19,607 bases of DNA. Origin: an uncultured Verrucomicrobiota bacterium. GTDB taxonomy: Bacteria; Verrucomicrobiota; Kiritimatiellia; RFP12; UBA1067. The stretch covers positions 1 through 19,607 of the forward strand of contig CAMZET010000004.1 in assembly GCA_947305825.1 (NCBI GenBank), read 5' to 3'. Position numbers and translations under genes: made by a program. Shown here in pieces: positions 1 through 6,900 of the stretch (the first letter of the stretch is position 1; the number at the start of each line of letters is the position of its first letter). The notes under the pieces were generated by a model. That model saw nothing but the letters and a program-made list of their open reading frames with translations, did no database searches and was not told the origin of the DNA.

Positions 1-136
1 TCATGAGGATGTAGATGCAGTCGTGGTACATTGCGCCCGTGCCCGGTTCGCCCACATACATGCCGGGCCTCAGCCGGATGTGCGTCACCGGGTCGAGGGT
101 CTTTATCGCTTCCGCTCCATACTCTGTCTTTGCCAT
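1..136 (-). CDS. Type IIA topoisomerase B subunit (ParE/GyrB-like), N-terminal part only
   Basis: The 45 codons present encode the start of a DNA gyrase B / topoisomerase IV B ATPase subunit; the gene runs off the left edge. The visible diagnostic stretch is HIRLRPGMYVGEPGTGAMYH (residues 19-38), the N-terminal part of the GHKL ATPase domain that precedes the Asn-containing helix. The continuation 'HDCIYILM' resembles the ParE-like form of PVC bacteria and Chlamydiae more than classic GyrB, so ParE is the likelier identity, but the piece is too short to decide. The protein would form the ATPase half of a heterotetramer that relaxes or decatenates DNA. An extended -10 element lies only 9 bases before the ATG and no Shine-Dalgarno is visible, which suggests a nearly leaderless mRNA. 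Confidence 0.85.
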   Translation of the reverse strand, partial: MAKTEYGAEAIKTLDPVTHIRLRPGMYVGEPGTGAMYHDCIYILM

Positions 137-145
137 AGGGCGGAT

Positions 146-154
146 ATTTTACCA
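146..154 (-). promoter_or_regulatory. Extended -10 promoter of the ParE/GyrB-like gene
   Basis: On the minus strand the sequence reads TGGTAAAAT: TG, one base, then the hexamer TAAAAT. It matches the elements upstream of several other genes here. Only 9 bases separate the hexamer from the ATG at 136, so transcription would start about 2 bases before the start codon. No convincing -35 is visible. Confidence 0.6.
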
Positions 155-220
155 TATTCCGGCGTGTGCTGCCTGACTGAAGGGGCGGGCGCCCAGGGCG
201 GACGTCGCAGTTCAGCGGAG

Positions 221-1162
221 CTAGCGTGGAGCGCCGACGGCGAGTCCGGCGCGTCTGGCGAGTTCGCGGTCGTCGTCGAAATCGGCGCCTGGCGTCGTCA
301 GGAGGGGGCCGGCGATGCCGGCTGTGATGCCGACTTCGATGCACCGCGCCGCAGTCTCGTCGCTCATGTCGCGTCTGCCGCCGGCGAAGCGGAGCGGCGT
401 GGACGGATTCGCGAGTCGTATGACGGCGACCGAATCGATAACGCGCTCCGGGTCGAGGATGCCGCGTTCGGCTAGCGGCGTGCCGGGAATCGGGTGCAGG
501 ACGTTCACGGGAATGGAGTCTGGCGCGATTTCTGCGAGCGCGAGGGCGAATTCCACGAGTTGCTCGTCCGTCTCGCCCATGCCGATTATGCCGCCGCAGC
601 AGATTTTGTAGCCGAGGCGTTTCGCGGCGCGCAAGGTATTGAGCTTGTCGGCGGTCGTGTGGGTCGTGCAGAGCGACGCGAAAAGCGACGGGGCAGCCTC
701 CAGGTTGCAGTGAATGCGCTCGAGACCGGCCTCTTTCAGGCGCGCGAGGCTTTCTTCGTCCAGGAGCCCCAGCGACGCGCATAGCCCGAGACCCGGCGCC
801 GCCGAGCGCATCGCCCGCAGCGCCTCGCATACGCGCTCGACATCCTCACCGGAAAGCGTCCTGCCGGAAGTGACGATGCCGATGCGGTCGGCGCCGTTCG
901 CCAGCGCTTCCTTCGCCGCCTTGACGCACGCCTGAGTCCCGACCCAGCCGAACGTCTCGCAATCGGTGCGCCAATGAGCGGACTGTGCGCACCATTTGCA
1001 GTCTTCAGTGCAGCGTCCGCACCTGGCGTTGATGATGGAGCAGAAGTCGAAACGCCGCTCGGCGCAAATGAGCGTTGTTTCGCGGGCGCGGCGGCGCAAT
1101 TCGTCGCGGCGCTCCGGCTTCAGCAAGTCGAGCAGTTCTTCGCGTGTCGGGCTATTTGGCAT
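221..1162 (-). CDS. bioB: Biotin synthase BioB
   Basis: Radical SAM enzyme that inserts sulfur into dethiobiotin to make biotin. The protein has 313 residues, normal for the family. The SAM-cluster motif CTEDCKWC (Cys51, Cys55, Cys58) is followed by AQSAH, a BioB hallmark, and preceded by the family's FCSIINA segment. Usual BioB has Ser where this protein has Cys48 (NARCGRC), a small oddity. The start at 1162 is chosen because its ATG overlaps the thiF stop codon (TGATG), which implies translational coupling; the long in-frame extension upstream is only thiF read in another frame. It is the last gene of a seven-gene operon. No other bio genes are visible, and the placement after thiS-thiF is unusual. 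Confidence 0.92.
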   Translation of the reverse strand: MPNSPTREELLDLLKPERRDELRRRARETTLICAERRFDFCSIINARCGRCTEDCKWCAQSAHWRTDCETFGWVGTQACVKAAKEALANGADRIGIVTSGRTLSGEDVERVCEALRAMRSAAPGLGLCASLGLLDEESLARLKEAGLERIHCNLEAAPSLFASLCTTHTTADKLNTLRAAKRLGYKICCGGIIGMGETDEQLVEFALALAEIAPDSIPVNVLHPIPGTPLAERGILDPERVIDSVAVIRLANPSTPLRFAGGRRDMSDETAARCIEVGITAGIAGPLLTTPGADFDDDRELARRAGLAVGAPR

Positions 1163-1761
1163 CAGAGTTCCTTTCCGAGTATGGTGGCGACGACGGCGTT
1201 GGCCTCCATGGCGGCGGCGATGCCGACACGCGGGCTTTGCGGCGCGAGACCGCCGGCGACGTCGCTCGACGTGTCCCCGACGAGAATGAGGTTCTTGCCG
1301 ATGCGCCTGAGCCCGATGTCGCGCGAGCGTCCCCAGCCGGCAAGACCGCTCGCGGCGACGACAGGCTTGCCGAGCGGCAGCAGCGCGTGGAGGAGCATCG
1401 ATTTCGCGCAGGCCGAATCGAGCGCTTCGACGATGACCTGGCAGCCGGAGAACGTCCAGTCCGCGTTGTTCTCGTCGAGGCGCGTGTCGCGCAGGTCGAG
1501 GTCCAGCCCCGGTTCGATGCGGCGCAGGTTTTCGGCTAGCGCCTCGACTTTCTTGCGGCCGATTTGGTCGCGGAAGTAGAACTGCCTGTTGAGGTTGGAT
1601 TCGCTTACGGTGTCGAAGTCGGCGATGACGAAGCGTCTGACTCCGGCGCGCACGAGATGCGCGGCGCAGTTGGAACCGAGCCCTCCCGCGCCGGCGATGC
1701 CGACGCACGCGCTTTCCAGAAGCCGTCTCTCTTCGCTTGTAAGATATGGATTTGCGGACAT
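1162..1761 (-). CDS. thiF: ThiS adenylyltransferase ThiF, short family 2 type
   Basis: E1-like enzyme that adenylates the C-terminal glycine of ThiS so that sulfur can be loaded for thiazole synthesis. The 199-residue protein has the nucleotide-binding loop GAGGLGSN (residues 24-31), Asp50, and the ESNLNRQ segment (54-60) typical of the MoeB/ThiF/UBA fold. It lacks the C-terminal part with the zinc CxxC pairs found in the longer E. coli type. That fits the short 'family 2' ThiF (about 200 residues). The start at 1761 is preceded by AAAGGA at suitable spacing. It lies 40 bases after thiS and overlaps bioB by one base. Other thiazole genes such as thiG and thiH are not in the window. Confidence 0.88.
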   Translation of the reverse strand: MSANPYLTSEERRLLESACVGIAGAGGLGSNCAAHLVRAGVRRFVIADFDTVSESNLNRQFYFRDQIGRKKVEALAENLRRIEPGLDLDLRDTRLDENNADWTFSGCQVIVEALDSACAKSMLLHALLPLGKPVVAASGLAGWGRSRDIGLRRIGKNLILVGDTSSDVAGGLAPQSPRVGIAAAMEANAVVATILGKEL

Positions 1762-1801
1762 TTTATCGCTGTCCTTTCTTTTTTGCGCGGCGTGGCTTGT
1801 T

Positions 1802-1999
1802 TCAGCCGCCGGAAACGATTTGGAAAGCGTTGAGTTCTGCGCCTTCGGCGAGCGCGACGCCGGCGGCCTCGTCGCGAGACGAGAGGATTTCGCCGTTGTA
1901 TTCGACGACGGCACTGGGGCCGACGCCGGCCGACGCCAGGAATTCGGCGACGTTGGCGGCGCTCGTCTCCGTCTTTTTGCCTTGGTATATTATTGTCAT
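1802..1999 (-). CDS. thiS: Sulfur carrier protein ThiS
   Basis: Small ubiquitin-like sulfur carrier for the thiazole half of thiamine. It has 65 residues, as expected. The C-terminus ends in Gly-Gly (FQIVSGG), the site that is adenylated and then thiocarboxylated. The residues AVVEYNGEI fit the 'ValxxN' core strand of the family. It lies 24 bases after tsaD and 40 before thiF, its partner enzyme. A MoaD-like or other beta-grasp carrier is the alternative, but length, Gly-Gly end and the neighbouring family 2 thiF favour ThiS. Confidence 0.88.
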   Translation of the reverse strand: MTIIYQGKKTETSAANVAEFLASAGVGPSAVVEYNGEILSSRDEAAGVALAEGAELNAFQIVSGG

Positions 2000-2023
2000 T
2001 CTGCGGTTGCCTCGTTTTGGTGG

Positions 2024-3100
2024 CTATATTTCAAGAGAGGGCGCGACGTCCAGCTTCAAAGCGTCCTGCGGCCGGATTGCTCGCCTGTAGAATGCCAGAG
2101 CGGCAATCATGGCGCCGTTGTCGCCGCAGAATTTCGGCTTGGCGGTTAGGAGAGCGACGCCGGCATCGGCGGCGACCTTGGCGAGTTCGGCGCGGAGGCG
2201 GCTGTTGAGCGAGACGCCGCCGCCGACAATCAGGGCCTTGCGCGGCCGGCGGGCGAGCGCTCTCGCCGTGCGGTCGGCAATAGCCTTGACGATTGCTTCC
2301 TGGTATGAGGCGACGATGCGCGGGATTTCGCCGGCTTGGGCGAGCGCGGCGGCGCCGCCGTGCTGCTCGACATGGCGCAGAAGGGCGGTCTTGAGCCCTG
2401 AAAACGAAACGCACAAATCGGCCGGCAGCCCGGCGAGGGCGCTTACCCCTTCACGCGGCCTCCCCTGCGGAAACGCAACCATCCCGCCCGCACGCTCCCC
2501 GGCGAGCCATTCCTTCGCGATGCGGTCCACTACCGGCCCTCCCGGATAGCCGAGCCCGAGAAGCTTGGCCGCCTTGTCGAACGCTTCGCCCGCCGCGTCG
2601 TCCAGCGTCTGGCCGATAGTCTCGTATTCGCCGTAGCGCGGCATGTCAATCCAGTTGGTGTGGCCGCCGGAGACCGCCAGCCCCAAAGCCGGCATGAAGT
2701 CGCGCGGGTCAGGCGGCTCGCCGTCGAACGGAGCCTCCCGCAGAAACGGCGTGTGCAAGTGCGCCTCGATGTGGTTTACGGGAATCAAATCGACGCCCAG
2801 CGACATCGCAAGCCCCTTGGCTGCGTTTAGCCCGACGAGAAGCGCCGGTGCGAGCCCGGGCCCGTATGTCACGGCCACCGCGTCTATTTCTCCGGCGCCG
2901 CCGGCCCCCTCGAGCGCGGCCTCCACCACTTCCGTTATCTTTTCGACGTGCGCCCGCGACGCGATTTCCGGCACGACCCCGCCGTATGGGCGGTGAAGCG
3001 GAATTTGCGTGTACACCACGTTCGAGAGGACTTTCGCGCCATCCTCCACCACGGCCGCCGCTGTCTCGTCGCAGCTTGTCTCTATGCCAAGTATCTTCAC
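2024..3100 (-). CDS. tsaD: tRNA N6-threonylcarbamoyladenosine transferase TsaD
   Basis: Catalytic subunit of the complex that transfers the threonylcarbamoyl group from TC-AMP to A37 of ANN-decoding tRNAs. The 358-residue protein starts with the nucleotide-binding ILGIETSCDET segment (residues 3-13) and carries the metal-binding pair in NHIEAH (His110, His114) and the later VSGGHT segment of the ASKHA fold. The start codon is GTG at 3100, with GGAG 8-10 bases upstream. It lies 19 bases after the secreted-protein gene and 24 bases before thiS. TsaB and TsaE are not in the window. Essential housekeeping gene in most bacteria. Confidence 0.96.
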   Translation of the reverse strand: MKILGIETSCDETAAAVVEDGAKVLSNVVYTQIPLHRPYGGVVPEIASRAHVEKITEVVEAALEGAGGAGEIDAVAVTYGPGLAPALLVGLNAAKGLAMSLGVDLIPVNHIEAHLHTPFLREAPFDGEPPDPRDFMPALGLAVSGGHTNWIDMPRYGEYETIGQTLDDAAGEAFDKAAKLLGLGYPGGPVVDRIAKEWLAGERAGGMVAFPQGRPREGVSALAGLPADLCVSFSGLKTALLRHVEQHGGAAALAQAGEIPRIVASYQEAIVKAIADRTARALARRPRKALIVGGGVSLNSRLRAELAKVAADAGVALLTAKPKFCGDNGAMIAALAFYRRAIRPQDALKLDVAPSLEI

Positions 3101-3119
3101 TCTCGCTCCACGCCTTGTA

Positions 3120-3980
3120 CTACCAGAATTTCCACCAGGGTCTGTCGATTGGCTTGACGCCGCCCGCCCCTTCGTACATTTCCTTCACGCGGGATTGTCC
3201 GGCCGTTTCAGGGTCTTCGACCAGACTGCGGTCCTTGAAGTACAGCATCTCCGGCATCGACCAGAACTCGCTCTGCACGAAATTGTCCGGGTCGAAGCGG
3301 TGCATTACGAAGACCTTTCCGCCTGGCTGTATGGCGATGACGGGCTTTTTGACCCTGACGAGGTTGCCGAGGTCGTACGTTTCCCACTTGCGCGGGGCCG
3401 GGCCCTCGTCGCGCGATTTCAGGAACAGGTGCTCCTTGCCGCCGCGCGTCCAGTGGACAAGCTCGAACTCGCGCGAAAGACCAGGCTTGTTCGCGAAAGT
3501 CTGCATCGCCTCCGTGATGGCCATGCCGGGCACGATGTCGAAAGCGCGGTAGTCGCCGACGTAGCGGTTGCCGTCGTGGATGAGGACGGGTCTGGCGAGG
3601 TAGCGTCGCGGGACGTCGAGCGCGTAGTGGTCGCCGAGGTGCGTCTCCAGTCGTTTGCGGCTGTTCGCCCTCAGGCGGAATCTCGCCGTGTAGCCGCGCT
3701 TGCCGATGTCGGAAAGCTGCTCCATGTTCGACGCCTTGAAGATTTCGACGAACAGCTTGTCCTTGGAGTCAGGGAAGCCGACGCTGATGGTGTCCGGCGT
3801 GATGTTCTGCACTTCGATGACGGCGCGGACTCTCTCGCCGGAGACGTAGTCCACGGCGTCGAGTTTGAGGTTGACGTTGATGTCGCTTGTGGCGGCGGCG
3901 GCGCGGAAAGCGGCGGCGGCGGCGAGCGCTGCTGCTGCGCAGAGGAAGTGTCGGAGGAGCGTAGAGGTCGCTTGTTTCAT
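3120..3980 (-). CDS. Secreted protein of unknown function
   Basis: This 286-residue protein matches no family I recognise. Residues 1 to about 30 form a signal peptide: a basic start with Lys2 and Arg10, then a long Ala/Leu-rich core to Ala30. The mature part starts with a likely beta-sandwich (DINVNLKLDAVDYVSGERV and following strands). Much of the chain is rich in charged and aromatic residues, and it ends in the aromatic cluster WWKFW. Export to the periplasm is inferred. The start at 3980 is chosen because the signal peptide begins there and because it lies 7 bases after the upstream gene's stop. Its operon neighbours (phosphofructokinase, MBL hydrolase, tsaD) do not point to a role. Confidence 0.75.
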   Translation of the reverse strand: MKQATSTLLRHFLCAAAALAAAAAFRAAAATSDINVNLKLDAVDYVSGERVRAVIEVQNITPDTISVGFPDSKDKLFVEIFKASNMEQLSDIGKRGYTARFRLRANSRKRLETHLGDHYALDVPRRYLARPVLIHDGNRYVGDYRAFDIVPGMAITEAMQTFANKPGLSREFELVHWTRGGKEHLFLKSRDEGPAPRKWETYDLGNLVRVKKPVIAIQPGGKVFVMHRFDPDNFVQSEFWSMPEMLYFKDRSLVEDPETAGQSRVKEMYEGAGGVKPIDRPWWKFW

Positions 3981-3987
3981 GAGAGGT

Positions 3988-4791
3988 TCAGGGTATGTGT
4001 AGTTCGAGGCCGTCGAAGGCCGGCTGGCAGACTGTTCCGCGCAGGCGTTCAATCCACTGTTCGTGGGAGAGGTCGTGGCAGAGGTGCGTGAAGAAGGCGC
4101 GTCGCGGGCGGATGCGCCCGATGAGTTCCAATGCGCCGGCGAGGGAGAGATGGGTCGGGTGCTCGCGTTCGCGGAGGCAGCCGAGAACCATGACGTCCAC
4201 GCCTTGGAATGCGGCAATGGCGTCTTCGCCGAGGTCGTGGGTGTCGCTCATGTAGCCGAGACGCGCGCCGGAAGGCTCCTCGAAGAGGTAGCCGCAGCAA
4301 GGGAACATATGCTGTGCGGGGACGGCGCGCACGGAGAGCGAGCCCACGGAGAACTCTTTCGCGGCGCTGCGGAATTCGATGCGCGGGCGGTAGAGCCCCA
4401 TCGCGCCGGCCTGTTCGCTTATGTACGGGAAGATGTGGTGCATCTGGTCAATGGTCTCGTCGAGCGCCCAGCACGGCAGCACGGCGGAGCGCGACCCCGC
4501 CTCCAGCCCCTTTATCGTGTTGAAGCGCCGCACGTCGTCAAAGCCCGCGACGTGGTCCATGTGGGCGTGCGTGAGCGCAATCGCGTCCACGCGCTTGACG
4601 CCGAACTCCAGGCACGCTTCGCGCAGTTCGGGGGGCGTGTCGATGAGCAGCGCGGTGCCGTCGCTTGCCGTGAGGAGGGCGCCGCAGCGCCGCCGCCGGT
4701 CGCGACGGTCTCCGCTGCGGCACACCGCGCACTCGCAGCCTATCATCGGCACGCCAGTGCTCGTGCCCGTGCCTAGGAACAGGAAGTCCAT
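3988..4791 (-). CDS. MBL-fold hydrolase, PhnP-like
   Basis: Metallo-beta-lactamase-fold phosphodiesterase of 267 residues. The metal motif THAHMDH (74-80) is followed later by further metal ligands in PAQHMFPC and SDTHD and by a terminal THLCHDL region. The early cysteine cluster GCECAVC (Cys19, 21, 24) matches the extra zinc site of the PhnP subgroup, whose founding member hydrolyses phosphoribosyl 1,2-cyclic phosphate. No other phosphonate genes are nearby, so the substrate is unknown; a tRNase Z-like or cyclic nucleotide phosphodiesterase activity is also possible. The start at 4791 gives the canonical MDFLFLGTGTS opening. It lies 7 bases after the phosphofructokinase stop. Confidence 0.85.
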   Translation of the reverse strand: MDFLFLGTGTSTGVPMIGCECAVCRSGDRRDRRRRCGALLTASDGTALLIDTPPELREACLEFGVKRVDAIALTHAHMDHVAGFDDVRRFNTIKGLEAGSRSAVLPCWALDETIDQMHHIFPYISEQAGAMGLYRPRIEFRSAAKEFSVGSLSVRAVPAQHMFPCCGYLFEEPSGARLGYMSDTHDLGEDAIAAFQGVDVMVLGCLREREHPTHLSLAGALELIGRIRPRRAFFTHLCHDLSHEQWIERLRGTVCQPAFDGLELHIP

Positions 4792-4798
4792 CCGCCGT

Positions 4799-6178
4799 CT
4801 ACGGAGCCATCTGCGCGTCGGCCGCCTCGCCCGCCTTGTGCTGCGTCGCACCGAAGTAGTATTCCTGGCCCGTCGCGTCCATCACCGAACGCCAAAGGTC
4901 GGAATTGAGCGAAATCTTCTGGCGCTCTATCGTCGCGAGCTTGATTGGCACGAGGCAGTAGCTCTCGCCGAGATTGCCGACGACGCAGTTGGTGCGCCCG
5001 GCCATCGCCGCGTGCACCGCGTTCCTCGCCAGCATGTAGCACCGTATCGCGTCCGTCCCTTTCGCCGGCACAGACCGGATTATGTAGCTCGGGTCGAAAT
5101 ACTTGACGGAACTCTTGATGTTGCGCGACTTCATGTGGCATTCGAGCGCGCGCTTGAGGAATTCGCCGATATCCTTCTTCAAGATGTTGCCGGAAGCGTC
5201 GCGCACGTCCGGCATGTCCTTGAACATTTCCTGTCCGGCGCCTTCGGCGACGACGATGACGGCGTGCGTCTTGCCGGCCTTGAAGCGGTTCTCCAGCGCG
5301 GCGAAGAGCCCGTTCGGGCCGTCGAGCGTGAACGGGCTTTCCGGCACGAGGCAGAAGTTGACGACCGGGTTCGCGATGGAGGCGTAGGCGGCGATGAAGC
5401 CGGAGTCGCGGCCCATGAGCTTGACGAGGCCGATGCCGCCCGCCGTGCCTTTCGCCTCCACGTGCGCGTTGCGGATTACCTCCGCCGCCTCCGCCACCGC
5501 CGTCTCGAACCCGAACGAGCGCCCGATGAACTGCAGGTCGTTGTCAATCGTCTTTGGAATGCCCACGACGGAAATCTTCAGGTTGCGCCGCTTGACCTCC
5601 TCGGCTATGTCGCGCGCGCACCGAAGCGACCCGTCCCCGCCGATGCAGAAAAGCACGTTGATGTTCATCCGCTCCAGCGTGTCCACCATTTCGTCGGTCG
5701 GCTGCTGCCCGCGCGAGGAGCCGAGTATCGTCCCGCCGAGCTCGTGTATCACGTCCACCACGTCAGGATTGAGCATGTACGGCTGGTAGTTGAATTTCGG
5801 CGAAAGTCCGGCGTAGCCGTACTTGATGCCGAAAATCGTCTTCACGCCGTAGTCGAAGGTGAGGATTTCGACGAGGCCCTTGATGACGTTGTTGAGACCC
5901 GGGCAGAGGCCGCCGGCGGTGACGATGCCCACCCGCGTCCAGGCTGGCGCGTGGAATATCTTGGAACGCGGGCCGGCGCGCTCGAACGTCGGCGTGTGCC
6001 CGAGACGCCCCTCCAGATACTTCATGTACATCTCGTTCTCCGTCACGAGAATCCTCTCCCCGTCGCGGATGAACTCGTGGTGGCGCACCGGCGAATCAAT
6101 CTTGCATTCGCCAAGGGTTTCCACCTGGCAGGAATATTCGCTCTGGTTTGCCGCTATCTTGTCCAGCGTGCTCGACAT
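4799..6178 (-). CDS. 6-phosphofructokinase, ATP-type active site, long group
   Basis: Glycolytic enzyme that phosphorylates fructose 6-phosphate. The 459-residue chain carries GGLCPGLN (89-96), GGDGS (180-184), PKTIDND (208-214) and MGRDSGF (255-261). The Gly at position 183 corresponds to E. coli Gly104, which permits ATP, while the Lys before TIDND is the residue seen in PPi enzymes. This Gly/Lys combination is known from ATP-dependent long PFKs such as those of trypanosomes and some spirochaetes, so ATP use is inferred. A strong AGGAG lies about 8 bases before the ATG at 6178; the longer in-frame start upstream overlaps the leader hairpin. It is the first gene of the tsaD operon. A PPi-type paralogue heads another operon in the window. 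Confidence 0.9.
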   Translation of the reverse strand: MSSTLDKIAANQSEYSCQVETLGECKIDSPVRHHEFIRDGERILVTENEMYMKYLEGRLGHTPTFERAGPRSKIFHAPAWTRVGIVTAGGLCPGLNNVIKGLVEILTFDYGVKTIFGIKYGYAGLSPKFNYQPYMLNPDVVDVIHELGGTILGSSRGQQPTDEMVDTLERMNINVLFCIGGDGSLRCARDIAEEVKRRNLKISVVGIPKTIDNDLQFIGRSFGFETAVAEAAEVIRNAHVEAKGTAGGIGLVKLMGRDSGFIAAYASIANPVVNFCLVPESPFTLDGPNGLFAALENRFKAGKTHAVIVVAEGAGQEMFKDMPDVRDASGNILKKDIGEFLKRALECHMKSRNIKSSVKYFDPSYIIRSVPAKGTDAIRCYMLARNAVHAAMAGRTNCVVGNLGESYCLVPIKLATIERQKISLNSDLWRSVMDATGQEYYFGATQHKAGEAADAQMAP

Positions 6179-6204
6179 CAGCCTTGCTCCTTTCCTAGTT
6201 CCGT

Positions 6205-6219
6205 GCAAACTCGGTTTGC
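6205..6219 (-). promoter_or_regulatory. 5' leader stem-loop of the phosphofructokinase operon
   Basis: GCAAAC-CGA-GTTTGC forms a perfect six-pair hairpin, extendable by a wobble and one more pair. It sits at or within a few bases of the predicted transcript start and well ahead of the RBS. A 5'-end stem may protect the mRNA from decay; that function is inferred. Confidence 0.4.
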
Positions 6220-6223
6220 GCAT

Positions 6224-6232
6224 ATTATACCA
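6224..6232 (-). promoter_or_regulatory. Extended -10 promoter of the pfk-MBL-tsaD-thiS-thiF-bioB operon
   Basis: The minus strand reads TGGTATAAT, followed by ATGCG, the same context as at the tRNA promoter and at 6727. The ATG at 6178 is about 40 bases downstream. The intergenic spacers from here to bioB are at most 40 bases, so all seven genes are probably one transcript. Confidence 0.65.
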
Positions 6233-6615
6233 TTAAAGGCCGCGCCGTGCCTGGCGGAACGGCGGTATGACGCTTTTTGTGCAATGTTCAATGGCACGTT
6301 TGACCCGTCCCATCAATTGCGCCTTTGAGTCAAATCTCGGCTTGACTAACTCGTACCAATGTTCGACTAGGCCGGCGAGGTTGGCTTCGGTTTTGCACGA
6401 AATATAATACTTTTCGACAATCGCGGCGACGATGGTAGACCGCAAATGCTCCAACGCCGCCCCTTCATTCGAATTTGCAGCGAAACGAGGCAGATTTACT
6501 ATTACGACAGAATCTCGCTGATTAATTCGGGTTTTGGCCCGTGCGCGACCAAAACCCCGATAACATGCAGGGCGTCTACAATCCTGCAGCGATGCTTTCT
6601 CCACTTGTTCATCAT
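6233..6615 (-). pseudogene. Small unrecognised gene, apparently frameshifted
   Basis: A reading frame opens at ATG 6615, seven bases after an extended -10 element, and encodes 37 residues (MMNKWRKHRC... to ILS) before a stop at 6502. A second frame, one base different, is open from about 6604 to 6233. From about 6500 to 6233 it looks coding (LPRFAANSNEGAALEHLRS, then KTEANLAGLVEHWYELVKP). Joining them needs a -1 shift somewhere between 6604 and 6502. The overlap contains an inverted repeat GGGTTTTGG/CCAAAACCC (about 6530-6556). I recognise no family in either half. The base composition is lower in GC than its neighbours, and the end touches the pfk promoter. It could be a decayed gene, a programmed frameshift, a sequencing error, or two overlapping small ORFs. 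Confidence 0.4.
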
Positions 6616-6622
6616 GTGGATT

Positions 6623-6631
6623 ATTCTACCA
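6623..6631 (-). promoter_or_regulatory. Extended -10 promoter of the small frameshifted gene
   Basis: The minus strand reads TGGTAGAAT. Seven bases separate it from the ATG at 6615, the same spacing as at the sigma-54 activator gene, so the transcript would be leaderless. Confidence 0.45.
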
Positions 6632-6655
6632 AATTTTTCAGCGCACATTAATGCG

Positions 6656-6702
6656 TTTCCGGAAAAAAACGAAACCGGCTTCATTTCGTTTTTTCCCGGA
6701 AA
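6656..6702. terminator. Bidirectional terminator-like inverted repeat
   Basis: TTTCCGG and an A-tract with ACGAAA at 6656-6674 pair with TTTCGT, a T-tract and CCGGAAA at 6684-6702; the loop is CCGGCTTCA. Because the inner CGAAA/TTTCG stem is flanked by A-runs and T-runs, it gives a stem plus U-tract on either strand. It probably ends transcripts coming from the prepilin-like gene on the minus strand. The inner stem has few G-C pairs, so strength is uncertain. Confidence 0.5.
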
Positions 6703-6726
6703 GGGCGTTTCTTGCCGTTTCGAATG

Positions 6727-6900
6727 TGTTATAATATGCGGCGCAAATTCGGGCGCGGGAACGATATCCGGGTGTGGCGAGGGGCTATACCCGGATATAG
6801 GGCTGCAAGGGAGATTGACGGTAGATGAAACCCAGGGTTCGAGCCTTGCCTTTATGAACGAAGCGACTGTCTGCGGAGCGACTGTATTTGACCGCGCGCG
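6727..6900 (+). other. Intergenic structured region with a plus-strand promoter, possible ncRNA
   Basis: This stretch has no convincing protein gene. TGTTATAAT (6727-6735) is an extended -10 on the plus strand, followed by the same ATGCG seen at other promoters, which predicts a start near 6742. Downstream is a perfect 10-pair hairpin (ATATCCGGGT with ACCCGGATAT, about 6764-6800). Then come a stem GCAAGG/CCTTGC around GGTTCGAG (about 6805-6852) and a direct repeat GAGCGACTGT/GAAGCGACTGT. No U-run terminator is seen before the convergent prepilin-like gene stops at 6901. A small RNA is possible, or structured 3' sequence of the prepilin mRNA. I cannot assign a known RNA family. Confidence 0.3.

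Noticed and set aside
1761..3100. TPP riboswitch in front of thiS
   Set aside because: The spacer between tsaD and thiS is only 24 bases, and no THI-element sequence was seen upstream of tsaD or thiN.
4421..6328. 635-residue open frame on the plus strand
   Set aside because: Antisense to the phosphofructokinase and MBL hydrolase genes. Its composition (Arg, His, Val, Glu rich) is that of a mirror frame in high-GC DNA, and it matches no family.
6800..6900. tmRNA
   Set aside because: GGGCTG...GACGG...GAAACCC resembles the 5' end of ssrA, but no matching 3' acceptor half with CCA or tag frame was found before the prepilin-like gene.
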